The notes: a model not told the origin generated them from the sequence alone. A DNA stretch of 64,000 bases from Bradyrhizobium semiaridum (GCF_020329505.1 NZ_JAGKJJ010000009.1:124001-188000); one strand, 5' to 3'; shown: positions 43,336 to 52,754, counted from the stretch's first letter. A program made the numbers and translations.

Positions 43336-44217
43336 TCACCCATAGGTCGCGACCACAAAATCGATCAGCGCGCGCAGCTTCGGCGTCATCTTGCGGTGCT
43401 TCGGCCACAGGATCTGGCGGGCGCGAACCTGCGTCCGGTAGTCCGGCAGCAGCACATTGAGGCGGCCGGCGGCGATGTCGTCGGCGAGCAGTTCGTCGCG
43501 CATCAACACGATGCCGGCGCCGGCGAGCGCGGCGTACCGGATCGCGAAGGTGCTGTTGATGGTGAGGCGGCTCTTGACGTCGACATGGATTTCGCCGTCG
43601 GGCCCGAGAAAGGTCCAGCGCCGGCCGTCCGACCAGCCGGGATAGCGCAGGCATTCATGGGTGGCGAGGTCGCGCGGATGCTCCGGCCTGCCGCGCTCGG
43701 CGAGATAGCTCGGCGCGGCGCACACCACGCCGGTGTAGGGCGACAGCGCGCGCGACATCATGGTGGAGTCGGTCAGCGTGCCGACTCGGATCGCGGCGTC
43801 GAGGCCCTCCTCGAGCAGGTCGACCATCTTGTCGCTGAGCACGAGGTCGACCGTCACCTCGGGATACATTTTCATGAAGCGCACCAGCGCCGGCGCCAGG
43901 CTGAACGAGCCGAACGCGACCGAGGTGGCGACGCGGAGCTTGCCGCGCGGCGCGCTCATTGCTTCTTCGACCAGCGCATCGCCGGCCTCGGCCTCTTCGA
44001 GCAGGCGCTTGCAGTGATCGAGGTAGCTGCGGCCGAGCTCGGTCAGGCTCTGCCGCCGCGTCGAGCGGTTGATCAATTGCGAGCCGAGCCGTTCTTCCAG
44101 GAAACGGATATGCTTGCCGATCATGGTCGGCGACATCCGGAGCTCCTTGGCCGCCGCGGTGAAGGACCCGAGATCGGCGACCTTGGCGAATACGGACATG
44201 CTGGTTAGTCGGTCCAT
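43336..44217 (-). CDS. LysR-family transcriptional regulator (CrgA-like)
   Basis: A 293-aa LysR regulator: a winged HTH at about residues 1-60 (FTAAAKELRMSPTMIGKHIR) and an effector-binding domain with LRVATSVAFGSFSLAPALVR. The MDRLTSMSVFAKVADLGSF opening is typical of the large CrgA-like branch. It is divergent from the molybdenum hydroxylase genes (191 bp between the starts), so it probably controls them. The effector is unknown. Confidence 0.94.
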   Translation of the reverse strand: MDRLTSMSVFAKVADLGSFTAAAKELRMSPTMIGKHIRFLEERLGSQLINRSTRRQSLTELGRSYLDHCKRLLEEAEAGDALVEEAMSAPRGKLRVATSVAFGSFSLAPALVRFMKMYPEVTVDLVLSDKMVDLLEEGLDAAIRVGTLTDSTMMSRALSPYTGVVCAAPSYLAERGRPEHPRDLATHECLRYPGWSDGRRWTFLGPDGEIHVDVKSRLTINSTFAIRYAALAGAGIVLMRDELLADDIAAGRLNVLLPDYRTQVRARQILWPKHRKMTPKLRALIDFVVATYG

Positions 44218-44408
44218 GATTATAAACCAATGGTTCTTTCATAATGGAACAGGGCGTCACTAACGCGACGCCGGAATTGGATTTATTACCACGAGTGAGC
44301 AATCGGCGCGACCGGCGCAGGATTGCTGCGAAGTGCTTGCCGATCGCGCCGGAGGGGCGCGGGCCGCGCGAGCGTCCTTGCAGGCCGAACCAGGACAGGA
44401 GTGTCACG

Positions 44409-44870
44409 ATGGCCTTCCAGATCAATATCAACGGGACCAGTCATTCGGTCGATGCCGACGGCGATACGCCGCTGTTGTGGGTGCTGCGCGACGTGCTCGG
44501 CATGACCGGCACCAAGTTCGGCTGCGGCATGGCGCTGTGCGGCGCATGCACGGTGCATCTCGACGACACCGCGGTGCGCTCCTGCATCACCACGATCGAC
44601 AGCATCGGCGACTCCAGGATCACGACCATCGAGGCCGTGGGCAAGACGCCGGCCGGCAAGAAGATCCAGGACGCCTGGCTCGCGCATGAGGTGCCGCAAT
44701 GCGGCTATTGCCAGTCCGGGCAGATCATGTCGGCGTCGGCCCTGCTCGCCAGCAAGCCGAAGCCGACCGATGCCGACATCGACGACGCGATGTCGGGCAA
44801 CATCTGCCGCTGCGGCACCTACGTGCGCATCCGCGAAGCGATCAAGCAAGCTGCACAGTCGGGAGGTTGA
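44409..44870 (+). CDS. 2Fe-2S subunit of a molybdenum hydroxylase (IorA-like)
   Basis: A 153-aa electron-transfer subunit with two [2Fe-2S] clusters. The plant-type N-terminal cluster is bound by cysteines in [19 protein letters not shown] and RSCITTID. The C-terminal all-helical cluster is bound by [14 protein letters not shown] and [15 protein letters not shown]. It belongs to the isoquinoline 1-oxidoreductase/aldehyde dehydrogenase small-subunit family. The ATG at 44409 is preceded by AGGA. The large subunit starts 2 bp after its stop, so the two are translated together. Confidence 0.95.
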   Translation: MAFQININGTSHSVDADGDTPLLWVLRDVLGMTGTKFGCGMALCGACTVHLDDTAVRSCITTIDSIGDSRITTIEAVGKTPAGKKIQDAWLAHEVPQCGYCQSGQIMSASALLASKPKPTDADIDDAMSGNICRCGTYVRIREAIKQAAQSGG

Positions 44871-44872
44871 TC

Positions 44873-47047
44873 ATGACGCCGACCAATCTGTCCGAGCGCG
44901 CTGCCGACCTGTCGCGGCGCAATTTCCTCCGGGCGACGGCCGCGGCCGGCGGCGGCCTGTTGCTCAGCCTCAGCCTGCCGTTCCCCGGTGGCGACGGCGC
45001 GCTGGCAGCGTCCGACAATTTTGAGCCGAATGCCTTCATCAGGATCGGAGGCGACGGCCGCATCGTGCTGACCATGCCCTATGTCGAGATGGGGCAGGGC
45101 ACCTATACCTCGATCCCGATGCTGATCGCTGAGGAGCTCGAGGTCGAGCTGAAGCAGGTCACCCTCGAGCACGCGCCGCCGAGCGACAAGCTCTACGCCA
45201 ATCCGCTGCTCGGCGTGCAGGCGACCGGCAATTCGAACGCGATGCGCGGCGCCTGGCAGCCGATGCGCAAAGCCGGCGCCACCGCCAAGGCGATGCTGAT
45301 CGGCGCCGCGGCAAGGCGCTGGGAGGTCGATCCCGCCACCTGCCGGGCCGAGAAGGGCGAGGTGCTGCATGCGGCCTCCGGACGCAAGCTCGCCTACGGC
45401 GCGCTGGCGGCGGACGCGGCGAAGCTGCCGGTGCCGGAGCAGGTGACGCTGAAGAGCCCGGCTGATTTCAAGCTGATCGGCACACCGGCGAAGCGGCTCG
45501 ATACGCCCTCGAAGATCAACGGCACCGCCATGTACGGCATCGATGCCCGGCCGCCCGGGGTCCTGGTCGCGACGTTGGCGCAGTCGCCGGTGTTCGGCGG
45601 CAAGGTCAAGCGCGTCGATGACGCGGCAGCCAAGGCCGTCAAGGGTGTCCGCCAGATCGTGCAGCTGGACGATGCGGTTGCCGTCATCGCTGATCACATG
45701 GGCGCGGCGAAGAAGGGGCTGGCCGCGCTGACGATCGAATGGGACGACGGTCCACACGCCAAGCTCAACACGGCGGATATCGCGCGCGAGCTCGAGGCCG
45801 CCACCACCAGGCCTGGCGCCGTCGCGCAAAATGTCGGCGACGCCGACAAGGCGATGGCGGGTGCGGCGACCAGGGTCGAAGCGACCTATCAGCTGCCGTT
45901 CCTCGCCCATGCCACCATGGAACCGATGAACTGCACCGTGCATGTGCGTCCTGACAGCTGCGAGATCTGGCTCGGCAGCCAGGTGCTGTCGCGCGCACAG
46001 GCGGTGGCGGCGAAGGCGCTGAACCTGCCGCCGGAGAAGGTCGTGGTGCACAATCATCTGCTCGGCGGCGGCTTTGGCCGCAGGCTCGAGGTCGACAGCG
46101 TGATCCGCGCGGTGCAGATCGCCAAGCAGGTCGACGCGCCGGTCAAGCTGGTGTGGACCCGCGAGGAAGACATCCAGCACGATATGTATCGTCCCTACTG
46201 GTTCGACCGAATCTCGGTCGGTCTCGATGCGGCCGGCAAGCCGGTCGCCTGGAACAACCGCTTCGCCGGATCGTCGGTGCTTGCGCGCTGGGCGCCGCCG
46301 GTGTTCCGCAACGGCCTCGATCCCGACACCACCGAGGGCGCGATCGATCTCGTGTACGACATCCCGAACTTCCACGTCGAATATGTGCGGGTCGAGCCGC
46401 CGGGCATTCCGACCGCGTTCTGGCGCAGCGTCGGGCCGTCGCACAACGTGTTCGTCGCCGAAAGCATGATCGACGAGATGGCGGCGGCCGCGAAGCAGGA
46501 CCCGGTGGCGTATCGCCGGGCGCTGCTCGGCAAGTCGCCGCGCGCCAAAGCGGTGCTGGAGCTTGCGGCGGCCAAGGCCGGTTGGGGCGAGAAGCTGCCG
46601 GCCGGGCGCGGCCGCGGCGTGTCGCTGCAATTCGTGTTCGGCAGCTATCTCGCGCAGGTCGCCGAGGTCGAGGTCGCCAAGGATGGCTCGGTGCGCGTGC
46701 ACCGCGTCGTCTGCGCGATGGATTGCGGCACTGTGGTCAATCCGAACACGGTGCAGGCGCAGCTGCAGAGCGGCATCAATTTCGGCGTCACCGCCGCGCT
46801 CTATGGCGAAATCACGCTGAAGGACGGCCGCGTCGAGCAGAGCAATTTCGACAGCTACCAGATGCTGCGGATCGACAACGCGCCGGCGATCGAGGTGCAT
46901 ATCGTGCCGAGCACGGAGCCACCGGGCGGCATGGGCGAGACCGGCACGTCGGGCATCGTGCCGGCGATCAGCAACGCGATCTTCGCGGCCACCGGCAAGC
47001 GGCTGCGCAAGATGCCGATCGATCCGGCGTTGCTGAAGCAGGCGTAA
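44873..47047 (+). CDS. Molybdopterin-binding subunit of a molybdenum hydroxylase (IorB-like)
   Basis: A 724-aa xanthine-dehydrogenase-family large subunit. The N-terminus carries a twin-arginine signal (LSRRNFLRATAAAGGGLLLS), so the enzyme is probably exported folded to the periplasm with its small subunit. Cofactor-site motifs include VEMGQGTYTSIPMLIAEELE, GGGFGRRLEVD and the C-terminal PPGGMGETGTSGIVPAISN with the catalytic glutamate. No FAD subunit is encoded, as usual for the IorAB type, where a cytochrome accepts the electrons. The substrate is unknown; aldehydes or N-heterocycles are typical. Confidence 0.95.
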   Translation: MTPTNLSERAADLSRRNFLRATAAAGGGLLLSLSLPFPGGDGALAASDNFEPNAFIRIGGDGRIVLTMPYVEMGQGTYTSIPMLIAEELEVELKQVTLEHAPPSDKLYANPLLGVQATGNSNAMRGAWQPMRKAGATAKAMLIGAAARRWEVDPATCRAEKGEVLHAASGRKLAYGALAADAAKLPVPEQVTLKSPADFKLIGTPAKRLDTPSKINGTAMYGIDARPPGVLVATLAQSPVFGGKVKRVDDAAAKAVKGVRQIVQLDDAVAVIADHMGAAKKGLAALTIEWDDGPHAKLNTADIARELEAATTRPGAVAQNVGDADKAMAGAATRVEATYQLPFLAHATMEPMNCTVHVRPDSCEIWLGSQVLSRAQAVAAKALNLPPEKVVVHNHLLGGGFGRRLEVDSVIRAVQIAKQVDAPVKLVWTREEDIQHDMYRPYWFDRISVGLDAAGKPVAWNNRFAGSSVLARWAPPVFRNGLDPDTTEGAIDLVYDIPNFHVEYVRVEPPGIPTAFWRSVGPSHNVFVAESMIDEMAAAAKQDPVAYRRALLGKSPRAKAVLELAAAKAGWGEKLPAGRGRGVSLQFVFGSYLAQVAEVEVAKDGSVRVHRVVCAMDCGTVVNPNTVQAQLQSGINFGVTAALYGEITLKDGRVEQSNFDSYQMLRIDNAPAIEVHIVPSTEPPGGMGETGTSGIVPAISNAIFAATGKRLRKMPIDPALLKQA

Positions 47048-47181
47048 GGCCGCCGCGCCAAAGCTGCTGCGTTCAGGCGAGTCCCGCTTGCCCGCAGCAG
47101 CATCCATCTGTCCGGACGGGAGGGCAGGGCACCGAGCCGTAGGAGCAGAACACGCGGCAACCGAAGGGCTCTGGCTAAGTC

Positions 47182-48066
47182 GTGATACCGCCCCCTTTGC
47201 AGGCGATCGCCAGCGACATATTGGTGCCGATGCCGGCCGGCGGCGCCGTGCCGCTCGGCGAGGTCGCCGACGTCAAGCCGGCGCGCGAGCCGAGTTCGAT
47301 CCGCACCGAGAACGGGCAATTGGCGACCTACATCTATGTCGACATCCGCGATCGCGATCTCGGCGGCTACGTCGCGGACGCGCAGCACGCGGTGCAGACT
47401 GACGTCGCGTTTCCGCAAGGGACCTATGTGGTTTGAAGCGGGCAATACGAGTATCTGGAGCGCGCCGCGGCGCGGCTCAGGATCGTGGTGCCGGTGACGC
47501 TCCTGATCGTCTTCCTGCTGCTCTACCTCAACTTCCGTTCCATCGCGGAGACCATGATCGTGATGCTGTCGCTGCCGTTCGCGCTGGTCGGCGGCCTCTG
47601 GCTGATGTTGGCGTTCGGCTTCAATCTGTCGGTTGCGGTCGCGGTCGGCTTCATCGCGCTCGCGGGCGTCGCCGCCGAGACCGGCGTCGCGAGGGTGATC
47701 TACCTCAACCAGGCGCTGCTGGCGGTCATCGCGCGCCGGGCCGCCGAAGGGCGCGTGGTGGATCGCGACGGCCTTCACTGCGCAATCATCGAAGGCGCGG
47801 TCGAGCGCGTCCGGCCGAAGATGATGACCGTGGTCGCTATCATGGCCGGTCTGCTGCCGATCATGTGGAGCACCGGCACGGGGTCCGAGATCATGCAGCG
47901 CATTGCGGTGCCGATGATCGGCGGCATGATCTCCTCGACCTTGCTGACGCTGGTGGTGATCCCAGCGATCTTCGCCATCGTGAGGCGCATCGAGCTGCGG
48001 GCGAGGGCGTCGGAACCGGAGACCAGTTCATCCGCCGCGCGAAGCGCTCGCGGAGCACGATTTTGA
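47182..48066 (+). pseudogene. CusA-type heavy-metal RND pump, truncated and interrupted
   Basis: This is the C-terminal third of a CusA-like inner-membrane pump. The first segment (VPLGEVADVKPAREPSSIR to FPQGTYVV) ends at a TGA at 47434-47436. The same frame goes on as SGQYEYLERAAARLRIVVPV, where relatives have VWSGQ, so a Trp codon has become a stop. The later part holds FRSIAETMIVMLSLPFALVG and RPKMMTVVAIMAGLLPIMWS, typical of RND helices. The N-terminal two thirds are absent. It lies just before the copper gene cluster. Confidence 0.85.
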
Positions 48067-48109
48067 CAGGGGCAAATCGCGTGTTTGCGGATTCAAAGTG
48101 GATTGATCG

Positions 48110-48126
48110 ATACCCCTCGGGGGTAT
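48110..48126. promoter_or_regulatory. CsoR-like operator palindrome
   Basis: ATACCCC-TCG-GGGGTAT is a perfect 7-bp inverted repeat of the type bound by copper-sensing CsoR repressors (A/T flanks around C-tract/G-tract). It lies about 80 bp before the first intact gene of the copper cluster, next to TATATAC, which could be a -10 element. No csoR gene is in the window. Confidence 0.6.
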
Positions 48127-48204
48127 ATACGCCGGGCGGCGGTTTGCAGCGCGCCGATTTGCGGCTAGCTTGCGGATCGCGCGAGTCAGGAGCGGTAGAG
48201 CGGG

Positions 48205-48651
48205 GTGTTGGTGCTGTTGACGAGATCGGGGCGGATGCGGGCCGGATGTTCCATCATCCTGACCTATCTGTTCTGCGTGCTTGCACCGTCACTGGCGCTG
48301 GCGTTCGGCGCGCCGTTTCCATGCCTGACCGATGAAGTCCAGCCAGTTGCCATGATGCATGAGCACGGAGCGCCGATGGCCATGACCGACGGCGGTGGCG
48401 CCGCGCATCATGATCACGACGGGATGCATCGGCATCACGCCGCCGCTGGCAGCGAACCGCCTGCCAAGCACGGCCACGACGGCAAGAATTCGCCGGGACC
48501 ATGCTGCGCGATGATGTGCGTGTCGGCGCTGCCGGCCGATCTCCCGTCGGTCGCAGCTCCGCTGCACCCGATCGCAACGCGCATCTGCGAGCCCCATCAG
48601 GGCCTGCGGGGCGAACCGCCCGCGCTTCTGTATCGTCCCCCCATCGCCTGA
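48205..48651 (+). CDS. His/Met-rich exported protein of the copper cluster
   Basis: A 148-aa protein. An N-terminal hydrophobic signal (CSIILTYLFCVLAPSLALAFG) precedes a region dense in His and Met (MMHEHGAPMAMTDGG and HHDHDGMHRHHAAAGS) and a CCAMMC motif. These residues are good Cu(I)/Cu(II) ligands, so metal binding in the periplasm or membrane is likely. The start may be the GTG at 48205 or the ATG at 48235. It is the first intact gene after the CsoR-like palindrome. Confidence 0.72.
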   Translation: MLVLLTRSGRMRAGCSIILTYLFCVLAPSLALAFGAPFPCLTDEVQPVAMMHEHGAPMAMTDGGGAAHHDHDGMHRHHAAAGSEPPAKHGHDGKNSPGPCCAMMCVSALPADLPSVAAPLHPIATRICEPHQGLRGEPPALLYRPPIA

Positions 48652-48727
48652 TCCTCGCTGACATCGTGGCTGCGCGGCGCGCTCGCCTGCGCATGCCTGT
48701 GATTCATCTGATGATCGGGACGAACTC

Positions 48728-49027
48728 ATGTTTTCGCATCTTGGGGCGAGGCTCGCCGCCGTGGCCACGCAGCGCCATCGGCGCGCGCCACCTGCAATCT
48801 TCTCGCGGATGGCCGCCGCCATCGTCTTGGCTGCGCCGCTCGCCGGCTGCATGACCGACGGCCGGCCGGTTGCCGCCGCAGGCGGTCCGGCCAATCCGTC
48901 AGCGGCGACCGCTGGCGTCGGCTACCGCTCGACCATCGCGCCCTACAGCAGCCTGCGGCCGGCAACGCCGCTGCCGTGGCGCGAGCGTAACGACGGCGTC
49001 ACGCCGCCGGCCAAATCGAGCCAGTAG
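48728..49027 (+). CDS. Small lipoprotein of the copper cluster
   Basis: A 99-aa protein with a lipobox (AAAIVLAAPLAGCMTDG, cysteine after LAG), preceded by a basic stretch, so it is a lipoprotein. The mature part is short and unstructured in appearance (TIAPYSSLRPATPLPWRERN). It ends 9 bp before the outer-membrane factor gene and is probably co-transcribed with it. The function is unknown. The ATG at 48728 may be upstream of the true start, since 27 residues precede the signal. Confidence 0.65.
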   Translation: MFSHLGARLAAVATQRHRRAPPAIFSRMAAAIVLAAPLAGCMTDGRPVAAAGGPANPSAATAGVGYRSTIAPYSSLRPATPLPWRERNDGVTPPAKSSQ

Positions 49028-49036
49028 GAGAGCGCC

Positions 49037-50461
49037 ATGCGACATCCGGCACTCGCGCCGATCCTGCTGCTCGCGACGGGCCTTGCGGGATGCGCGTCGT
49101 TCTCGCCTGACAGCGGCATGGCCGTCGTCTCCGACGTGACCGAGAAGGCGATCGGCAAGGACGTCGCCTTCGTTCGCTCCGCTGACGAGGCCGCGACCGC
49201 TGATGCCGCGGTGAAGCGGCTGCTGGCGAAGAACCTCACCGCCGATGCGGCGGTTCAGGTCGCGCTCCTGAACAACAAGGGGCTGCAGGCCGCGTATAAC
49301 GAGCTTGCGCTGGCGGAGACCGATCTGGTCGCCGAGAGCCTGCCGCCGAATCCGGTGTTCTCGCTCTCGCGCATCACCGGCAACGGCGCCAGCGAGATCG
49401 AGCGTCAGGTGGTCGGCGACATCCTCGCGCTGGCGACGCTGCCGGCCCGCTCAGAGATCGCGCGCGAGCGTTTCCGGCAGGCGCAGCTAAGGGCCGCGCT
49501 CGCCACGCTGCGGCTCGCCGCCGACGTGCGGCGCGCGCATGTCGCGGCGGTCGCAACGAACGAGACGGTCGCGCTGCTGACCGACGCCAAGGCGACGGCG
49601 GAATCGACCGCGCAGCTCGCCAAAAAGCTCGGCGAGACCGGCGCGATGAACAAGCTCGACCAGGCTCGTGAGCAGGTGTTCTACGCGGAGATTACCGCCG
49701 ACCTCGCCAGCGCGCGGCAGAACGCAGCGAGCTCGCGCGAGAGGCTCGCGCGGCTGCTCGGGCTGTGGGACGGCTATCTCGGCTTCAAGATCCCGAACAG
49801 GCTGCCGGCGCTGCCGCGGCGGCCGCTGGACCAGCCGTCGATCGAGGTCGCCGCCGTCGGCCACCGCGTCGATCTGCAGATCGCGCGGATGGAACTCGTC
49901 GCGCTCGCCAAGGCGCTCAACCTCACCGAGGCGACGCGCTTCGTCACGCTGCTCGACGTCGCCGGCATCGACAAGCGCACTCACGATCCCGACGCTCCGC
50001 CGTTCCGCGAGCGCGGCTTCGACGTCCAGTTCCAGATCCCGATCTTCGACGGCGGCGAGGTGCGGGTGCGCCAGGCGGCAGAGACTTATCGGCAGGCGAT
50101 GAACCGCCTGACCGAGAAAGCGGTCAACGTCCGCTCCGAGGCGCGCGATGCCTACCGCGTCTATCGCTCGACCTACGACATCGCCGCCCACTATCAGCGC
50201 GAGGTGCTGCCGTTGCGGCAGATCATCACCGAGGAGATGCAGCTGCGCTTCTCCAGCATGCAGGTCGACGTGTTCGCGCTGCTGACCGAAGCGCGGCAGC
50301 GCCTCGCATCGCTGCGCGCGGCGATCGACGCCAGGCGCGACTTCTGGCTCGCCCAGTCCGACCTGCAGACCGCGATCAACGGCGGCGGCTCGCCCGGCGC
50401 GCCATCCACACCATCCGCGATCGCCTCGGCCGCACCGGGTGCGGCCGGCGCCGCGCATTGA
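49037..50461 (+). CDS. TolC-family outer-membrane protein
   Basis: A 474-aa outer-membrane efflux protein of the TolC/CusC family. A lipobox (LLLATGLAGCASF) gives a lipid-anchored N-terminus, as in CusC. The body shows the two long-helix repeats of the family (VALLNNKGLQAAYNELALAE and VQFQIPIFDGGEVRVRQAAE). Without an intact CusA/CusB partner here, the inner-membrane pump must be elsewhere if it is used. GGAGA lies before the ATG at 49037. The multicopper oxidase gene follows 13 bp after its stop. Confidence 0.93.
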   Translation: MRHPALAPILLLATGLAGCASFSPDSGMAVVSDVTEKAIGKDVAFVRSADEAATADAAVKRLLAKNLTADAAVQVALLNNKGLQAAYNELALAETDLVAESLPPNPVFSLSRITGNGASEIERQVVGDILALATLPARSEIARERFRQAQLRAALATLRLAADVRRAHVAAVATNETVALLTDAKATAESTAQLAKKLGETGAMNKLDQAREQVFYAEITADLASARQNAASSRERLARLLGLWDGYLGFKIPNRLPALPRRPLDQPSIEVAAVGHRVDLQIARMELVALAKALNLTEATRFVTLLDVAGIDKRTHDPDAPPFRERGFDVQFQIPIFDGGEVRVRQAAETYRQAMNRLTEKAVNVRSEARDAYRVYRSTYDIAAHYQREVLPLRQIITEEMQLRFSSMQVDVFALLTEARQRLASLRAAIDARRDFWLAQSDLQTAINGGGSPGAPSTPSAIASAAPGAAGAAH

Positions 50462-50474
50462 ACGGAGACAGCAC

Positions 50475-51827
50475 ATGTTTTCACGACGAGGATTTTTGGG
50501 CACCGCGGCGCTGGTCACGGCCGGCGCGGTCAGCGGCCGCGTCCAGGCGGCGAGCATTCCGGAGGCGCCGACGATGGACAAGACGGTGATGCAGCCGCCG
50601 CTGCATCCCTCCAGCGGGCCGGACTACCGTCCCGTGGTCACGCTCAACGGCTGGTCGCTGCCGTGGCGCATGAACGGCGACTGGAAGGAATTCCATCTCG
50701 TCGCCGAACCCGTGGTGCGCGAGTTCGCCCCGGGCATGAAGGCCAATCTGTGGGGCTATAACGGCCAGGCGCCCGGACCGACCATCGAGGCGGTCGAGGG
50801 CGATAAGGTCCGCATCTTCGTCACCAACAAATTGCCCGAGCATACCACGGTGCATTGGCACGGCATGATCGTGCCCAGCGGCATGGACGGCGTCGGCGGG
50901 CTCAACCAGCCGCACATCAAGCCGGGCAAGACCTTCGTCTACGAGTTCGAGATGAAGCACAGCGGCACCTTCATGTATCACCCGCATTCCGACGAGATGG
51001 TGCAGATGGCGATGGGCATGATGGGCATGTTCATCGTGCACCCGCGCGATCCGGCGTTCCGCCCCGTCGACCGCGACTTCGTCTTCATCATGAGCAGCTA
51101 TCTCATCGACCCCGGCACGTACCTGCCGAAGGTTAACGAGATGACCGACTTCAACATGTGGGCGTGGAACAGCCGCGTCTATCCCGGCATCGATCCGATG
51201 CCGATCCGGCTCGGCGACAAAGTGCGGGTGCGGATCGGCAACCTGACCATGACCAACCATCCGATCCATGTGCACGGGCACAATTTCGCGGTGACCTGCA
51301 CCGACGGCGGCTGGGTGCCGGCGTCAGCGCAATATCCGGAAACAACCACCGACGTGCCGGTTGGTGCCGTCAGGGCCTTCGACATGCTCGCCGACAATCC
51401 CGGCGACTGGGCGTTCCATTGCCACAAGTCGCACCACACCATGAATGCGATGGGGCACGACATGCGCAACTTCATCGGCGTGTCGCGCAACGATCTGGCG
51501 AAGGCGGTCGGCAAGCTCGCGCCCGACGCGATGGTGATGGGCTCGACCGGGATGGCGATGGGCAACATGGAGATGCGGACGCCCGACAACACCCTGCCGA
51601 TGATGACCGGCACCGGGCAGTTCGGGCCGATCGAGATGGGCGGCATGTTCACCGTGATGAAGATCCGCGACGGCCTCGGCCGCGACGATTACGCCGATCC
51701 CGGTCCCTACCAACATCCGCCGGGCACCGTCGCCTATGAGGTCGAGGCACCTGCCGCCGCACCTGCACGCCAGCCGGCGGCGCCGGAACGGAAGACCAGG
51801 CCAGCGATGAAGGGAATGAAGATGTAA
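50475..51827 (+). CDS. Multicopper oxidase
   Basis: A 450-aa copper oxidase. The N-terminus has a twin-arginine motif (FSRRGFLGTAALVTAGAVSG), so it is exported folded. All four copper-ligand clusters are recognisable: TVHWHGM, YHPHSDEM, HPIHVHGHNF and FHCHKSHH. A Met-rich tail (MGSTGMAMGNMEMRTPDN, then MKGMKM at the end) could take up Cu(I). It probably oxidises Cu(I) to the less toxic Cu(II) in the periplasm. GGAGA lies 5-9 bp before the ATG at 50475. It lies within a run of copper genes in the same orientation. Confidence 0.95.
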   Translation: MFSRRGFLGTAALVTAGAVSGRVQAASIPEAPTMDKTVMQPPLHPSSGPDYRPVVTLNGWSLPWRMNGDWKEFHLVAEPVVREFAPGMKANLWGYNGQAPGPTIEAVEGDKVRIFVTNKLPEHTTVHWHGMIVPSGMDGVGGLNQPHIKPGKTFVYEFEMKHSGTFMYHPHSDEMVQMAMGMMGMFIVHPRDPAFRPVDRDFVFIMSSYLIDPGTYLPKVNEMTDFNMWAWNSRVYPGIDPMPIRLGDKVRVRIGNLTMTNHPIHVHGHNFAVTCTDGGWVPASAQYPETTTDVPVGAVRAFDMLADNPGDWAFHCHKSHHTMNAMGHDMRNFIGVSRNDLAKAVGKLAPDAMVMGSTGMAMGNMEMRTPDNTLPMMTGTGQFGPIEMGGMFTVMKIRDGLGRDDYADPGPYQHPPGTVAYEVEAPAAAPARQPAAPERKTRPAMKGMKM

Positions 51828-51883
51828 CGGATCAAGCCCATCGTCCCATCCAAGCAAACATCAAACACAGAATGGAGAATCTC

Positions 51884-52345
51884 GTGGACCACCTCACCAA
51901 GACCGTCATCGCGCTCATTGCGCTGTCGGTCACCGCGGCACCGTCCCGCGGTCACGAAAAGCACGGCCATGAATCCTATTCCGCCGGCGAACCCGGCGAT
52001 CCGAACAAGCCGTCGCGCACCGTCGAGGTCGAGATGAAGGAAATGGACTTCACGCCGTTCCGCATCGAGGTGAAGCGCGGCGAGCAGATCCGCTTCGTGA
52101 TCCGCAACACTGGCACGGAAGATCATGAGTTCCTGCTCGCAACTACCGAGGAGAATTTGAAGCATGCCGAGGTGATGAAGAAGCATCCGCACATGGAGCA
52201 CGACGATCCGAATGGCGTTCGCGTGGCGCCGAAGAAGAGCGCGGAAATTCTCTGGAAATTCACCAAGGTCGGGACGTTCGAATATTCGTGCCTGATCCCC
52301 GATCATCGCGACTACGGCATGACCGGCCGCATCATCGTGAAATGA
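51884..52345 (+). CDS. Cupredoxin-domain copper protein
   Basis: A 153-aa exported protein with a signal peptide (TVIALIALSVTAAPSRG) and a plastocyanin-like fold. The copper ligands are a His in GTEDHEFLLATTEENL and the C-terminal set FEYSCLIPDHRDYGM with Cys, His and Met. The GTG at 51884 has GGAGA 4 bp upstream and is preferred to the ATG at 51872, which has no ribosome site. It probably carries copper or electrons to the multicopper oxidase encoded 56 bp upstream. Confidence 0.92.
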   Translation: MDHLTKTVIALIALSVTAAPSRGHEKHGHESYSAGEPGDPNKPSRTVEVEMKEMDFTPFRIEVKRGEQIRFVIRNTGTEDHEFLLATTEENLKHAEVMKKHPHMEHDDPNGVRVAPKKSAEILWKFTKVGTFEYSCLIPDHRDYGMTGRIIVK

Positions 52346-52371
52346 AACCGCCAGAGGCAGAGGAGATCACC

Positions 52372-52668
52372 ATGAAAAAGACGGTCCGGATCGCGTCCGC
52401 CGCCGTGCTGGTGCTGGCGCTGGGCCCGGCGCTGGCCCAGGTCGCGCCGATCAGCGGCGAGGTCAAGAAGATCGACGAGAGCGCCGGCAAGATCACGCTC
52501 AAGCACGGCCCGGCCAAGAGTCTCGGCATGGACGAGCCGATGACGATGGTCTACCGCGTCAAGGATGCGGCGCTGCTCAAGCAGGTCAAGATCGGCGACA
52601 AGGTCCAGTTCGAGGCCGAGGAAGGTGACGGCGGCTATATCGTCACCAGGATCCAAAAGACGAAGTGA
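52372..52668 (+). CDS. CusF-like periplasmic copper-binding protein
   Basis: A 98-aa protein with a signal peptide (IASAAVLVLALGPALA) and the small CusF beta-barrel (GEVKKIDESAGKITLKHGPA, then MDEPMTMVYRV). In E. coli CusF, Cu(I) is held by one His, two Met and a Trp. Here the His (LKHG) and the two Met (PMTM) are present, but the Trp position holds another residue. GAGGAGAT lies 4 bp before the ATG at 52372. It closes the copper cluster. Confidence 0.93.
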   Translation: MKKTVRIASAAVLVLALGPALAQVAPISGEVKKIDESAGKITLKHGPAKSLGMDEPMTMVYRVKDAALLKQVKIGDKVQFEAEEGDGGYIVTRIQKTK

Positions 52669-52754
52669 GACCGCGGCGCCGGCCGACCGGCCGTTCGATC
52701 GGCCGGTCCGCCCGGCAAGGCCGCATTAACTTCGCCCGGCCGCGCCGTGCGTCC

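Noticed and set aside
47182..47436. Separate small CDS of 84 codons
   Set aside because: The translation is the beginning of the CusA fragment and continues past the stop in the same frame, so it is part of a pseudogene.
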